This document shows positions 62,615 to 64,000 of a stretch of DNA of 64,000 bases, one piece after another. Where the stretch lies: NCBI RefSeq assembly GCF_003352835.1, contig NZ_QLVD01000019.1, forward strand, positions 1 through 64,000, given 5' to 3'. The notes beneath the pieces were generated by a model, which ran no database searches, had not been told where the DNA came from, and was given only the letters and a program-made list of their open reading frames with translations. The translations under genes and the position numbers were made by a program. Position 1 is the first letter of the stretch. Every line of letters starts with the position of its first letter. This DNA comes from Ornithinimicrobium murale. GTDB taxonomy: Bacteria; Actinomycetota; Actinomycetes; Actinomycetales; Dermatophilaceae.

Positions 62615-63931
62615 TCAGTCGGTCGGGTCGGCGGTCTCCTGCAGCGCCTCGACGATGATCGGCGAGACTAGCTCGCGCTGCCACGGCCGGGCTCCGTGTG
62701 CTGCGAGGGCGGCGTCGACACCCGCGGCATCGGTCTGCTCCGGCGGGGTCCACAGCACGCGGCGCAGGGTCTCGGGCGTCAGCAGGTTCTCCACCGGAAC
62801 CAGGACCTCGTCGGAGAGCTCGCTGAGCGCCGCACGGGCGCTGGCCAGGCGAGCTGCGGCCACGGGGTCCCGGTCGGCCCAGGCGCGGGCCGGTGGCGGG
62901 GCGTCGTTGCGGCGCGCCAGGTCCGGCAGGTCGTTCTCGGCCAGGTCGGCGGCCTCCCCGATCGCCTCGAGCCACTGGCGCTGGTAGCGCTGCAGTCCCT
63001 GCTGGGCGCGCCGCTGTCGCGACCGACCCGACTCGACCGGGCGCTCGGGGACCAGTGCGGCCGCGGTCTGCGGCTGGCGCACGGCCAGGTCGATCAGGCT
63101 GGCGTCGGGCAGCACCCGGCCGGAGGCCACATCGCGCTGGCGGGCGATCTGGTCACGGGCCTCCCACAGGGAACGGACGTGAGCAGCGACCCGACGGTTG
63201 CGGACCCGGTGCATCCCCGAGGTCCGGCGCCATGGGTCCTGCCGCGGGGCATGGCCGGTGAACTCGACCTCGGCAGCGAACTCCTGCGCTGCCCAGTCGC
63301 TCTTGCCCTGGGCACGCAGGTCGTTCTCCACCGCGTCCCGCAGCTCCACCAGGAGCTCGACATCCAGGGCCGCGTAGAGCAGCCACGGCTCCGGAAGCGG
63401 CCGGGTCGACCAGTCGACTGCGGAATGCTCCTTGGCCAGGCCCACCCCGAGGTAGTGCTCCAGCACCGCTGCCAGGCCCACCTTGGGGCGCCCCGCCAGC
63501 CGAGCGCCGAGCTCGGTGTCGAACAGGCTCGTCGGCCGCAGGCCGACCTCGGCCAGGCAGGGGATGTCCTGGGTGGCGGCGTGCAGCACCCACTGGACGC
63601 CAGCCAGCGCATCGTTGACCGTGCTCAGGTCGGGCAGCGCGATCGGGTCGATCAGGAAGGTGCCCGCCCCCGCACGGCGCAACTGCACGAGATAGGCGCG
63701 CTGACCGTAGCGATAGCCCGAGGCCCGCTCGGCGTCGACGGCCACCGGGCCGACCCCGGCGGCCAGCGCCGCAGCGACCTCGGTCAACGCCGAGGCGTCG
63801 GCCGCGACGGGTGGGACGCCGTCAGCCGGCTCGGTGAGCTGCTCGATCGGTGGGCCCTCAGGGTCCGGCGGACGGTCGGCGGCACCCGCCTCGTCGGGCG
63901 GGAAGGCAGCTGTTTCGTCGGTGTCCGTCAT
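62615..63931 (-). CDS. rnd: Ribonuclease D-like 3'-5' exonuclease with HRDC domain
   Basis: A 438-residue DEDDy exonuclease. Exo I is PVAVDAERASGYRYGQ (Asp, Glu), Exo II VLHAATQDIPCL and Exo III LLYAALDVELLVEL (Tyr and Asp). An HRDC domain follows at about residues 230-320 and a second helical region at the end. The first ~40 residues are acidic and disordered. It trims stable RNA precursors. The upstream partial gene ends 12 bases before its start. Confidence 0.88.
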   Translation of the reverse strand: MTDTDETAAFPPDEAGAADRPPDPEGPPIEQLTEPADGVPPVAADASALTEVAAALAAGVGPVAVDAERASGYRYGQRAYLVQLRRAGAGTFLIDPIALPDLSTVNDALAGVQWVLHAATQDIPCLAEVGLRPTSLFDTELGARLAGRPKVGLAAVLEHYLGVGLAKEHSAVDWSTRPLPEPWLLYAALDVELLVELRDAVENDLRAQGKSDWAAQEFAAEVEFTGHAPRQDPWRRTSGMHRVRNRRVAAHVRSLWEARDQIARQRDVASGRVLPDASLIDLAVRQPQTAAALVPERPVESGRSRQRRAQQGLQRYQRQWLEAIGEAADLAENDLPDLARRNDAPPPARAWADRDPVAAARLASARAALSELSDEVLVPVENLLTPETLRRVLWTPPEQTDAAGVDAALAAHGARPWQRELVSPIIVEALQETADPTD

Positions 63932-63943
63932 CGCTCCAGGACC

Positions 63944-64000
63944 CTACCGGCGCTGGGGGAGGGCGACGACACCCTCGGGCAGCGGCGGCAGACCGGCGAT
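63944..64000 (-). CDS. 3' end of an upstream gene (partial)
   Basis: The minus strand carries 18 codons ending in TAG (63944-63946), reading IAGLPPLPEGVVALPQRR. The gene continues beyond the window and lies immediately upstream of rnd. In many actinobacteria that position is held by a DUF3000 gene whose C-terminus is similar, but this is context only. Confidence 0.5.
   Translation of the reverse strand: MAGLPPLPEGVVALPQRR

Overview
The window is high-GC, gene-dense actinobacterial DNA. Gene content (IclR/TRAP and Liv catabolic operons, an actinobacterial XRE-MurA fusion, ribonuclease D, an IdeR/DtxR-type iron box, many ATGA/GTGA start-stop overlaps) suggests a Micrococcales relative, perhaps Intrasporangiaceae-like. 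That placement is inference; no rRNA or other marker gene is present.

Layout. 0-0.3 kb: remnant of a GNAT acetyltransferase. 0.6-6.2 kb (minus): a three-gene formate dehydrogenase operon, fdhA-fdhB-nrfD. fdhA has an in-frame UGA at 5604-5606 followed by a bacterial-type SECIS hairpin, so it should be read as one 1115-residue selenoprotein. 6.2-8.0 kb: a scar in which the fdhA 5' end and the 3' end of the neighbouring Gfo/Idh oxidoreductase are partly duplicated, with a lower-GC insert carrying two secreted-protein genes. 8.0-14 kb: oxidoreductase, NCS2 nucleobase permease, DinB/DUF664 protein, and a large FAD/Fe-S dehydrogenase. 14-18 kb (minus): TRAP transporter dctPQM plus an SDR. It diverges from an IclR-headed operon (18-24 kb, plus) with a thiolase-like protein, acyl-CoA synthetase, tandem PPC/DUF296 protein, SDR and gamma-carbonic anhydrase. 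24-34 kb (plus): an inositol-phosphatase-family gene, then a nine-gene chain (livJGFHM, acyl-CoA ligase, TetR, SDR, alpha/beta hydrolase) in which every junction is a 4-bp overlap. These two blocks look like import and CoA-dependent breakdown of one or more carboxylic acids of unknown identity.

34-58 kb is a cell-surface polysaccharide region: a VanZ-GH15 fusion, DUF2304/GT2 pair, acetyltransferase, DegT aminotransferase, nucleotide-sugar 3-dehydrogenase, several glycosyltransferases, a PglK-like ABC exporter, a UDP-GlcNAc-2-epimerase-family enzyme, a nucleotide-sugar 6-dehydrogenase and a DUF6541-like membrane protein. Together these supply the five enzyme types of the WbpA/B/E/D/I route to UDP-2,3-diacetamido-2,3-dideoxy-mannuronic acid. 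Unrelated genes are interspersed: a metalloprotease, tam, DUF1992, an iron-boxed SIP-like gene, an orphan antitoxin and two lipoproteins. 58-64 kb: CPA1-type antiporter, glycerophosphodiesterase, XRE-MurA and ribonuclease D.

Two recurring signals are not explained by ordinary annotation. (1) Seven intergenic or gene-end loci carry tandem repeats whose period is exactly 32 bp every time, although the unit sequence differs between loci. Several share a GCGCYCGGTSGG core, and some repeat copies supply stop codons or protein tails. (2) Three scattered, lower-GC lipoprotein genes (7126, 45084, 50409) belong to one divergent family with four conserved cysteines and a PSxE[ST][YW] motif, each sitting between otherwise ordinary genes.
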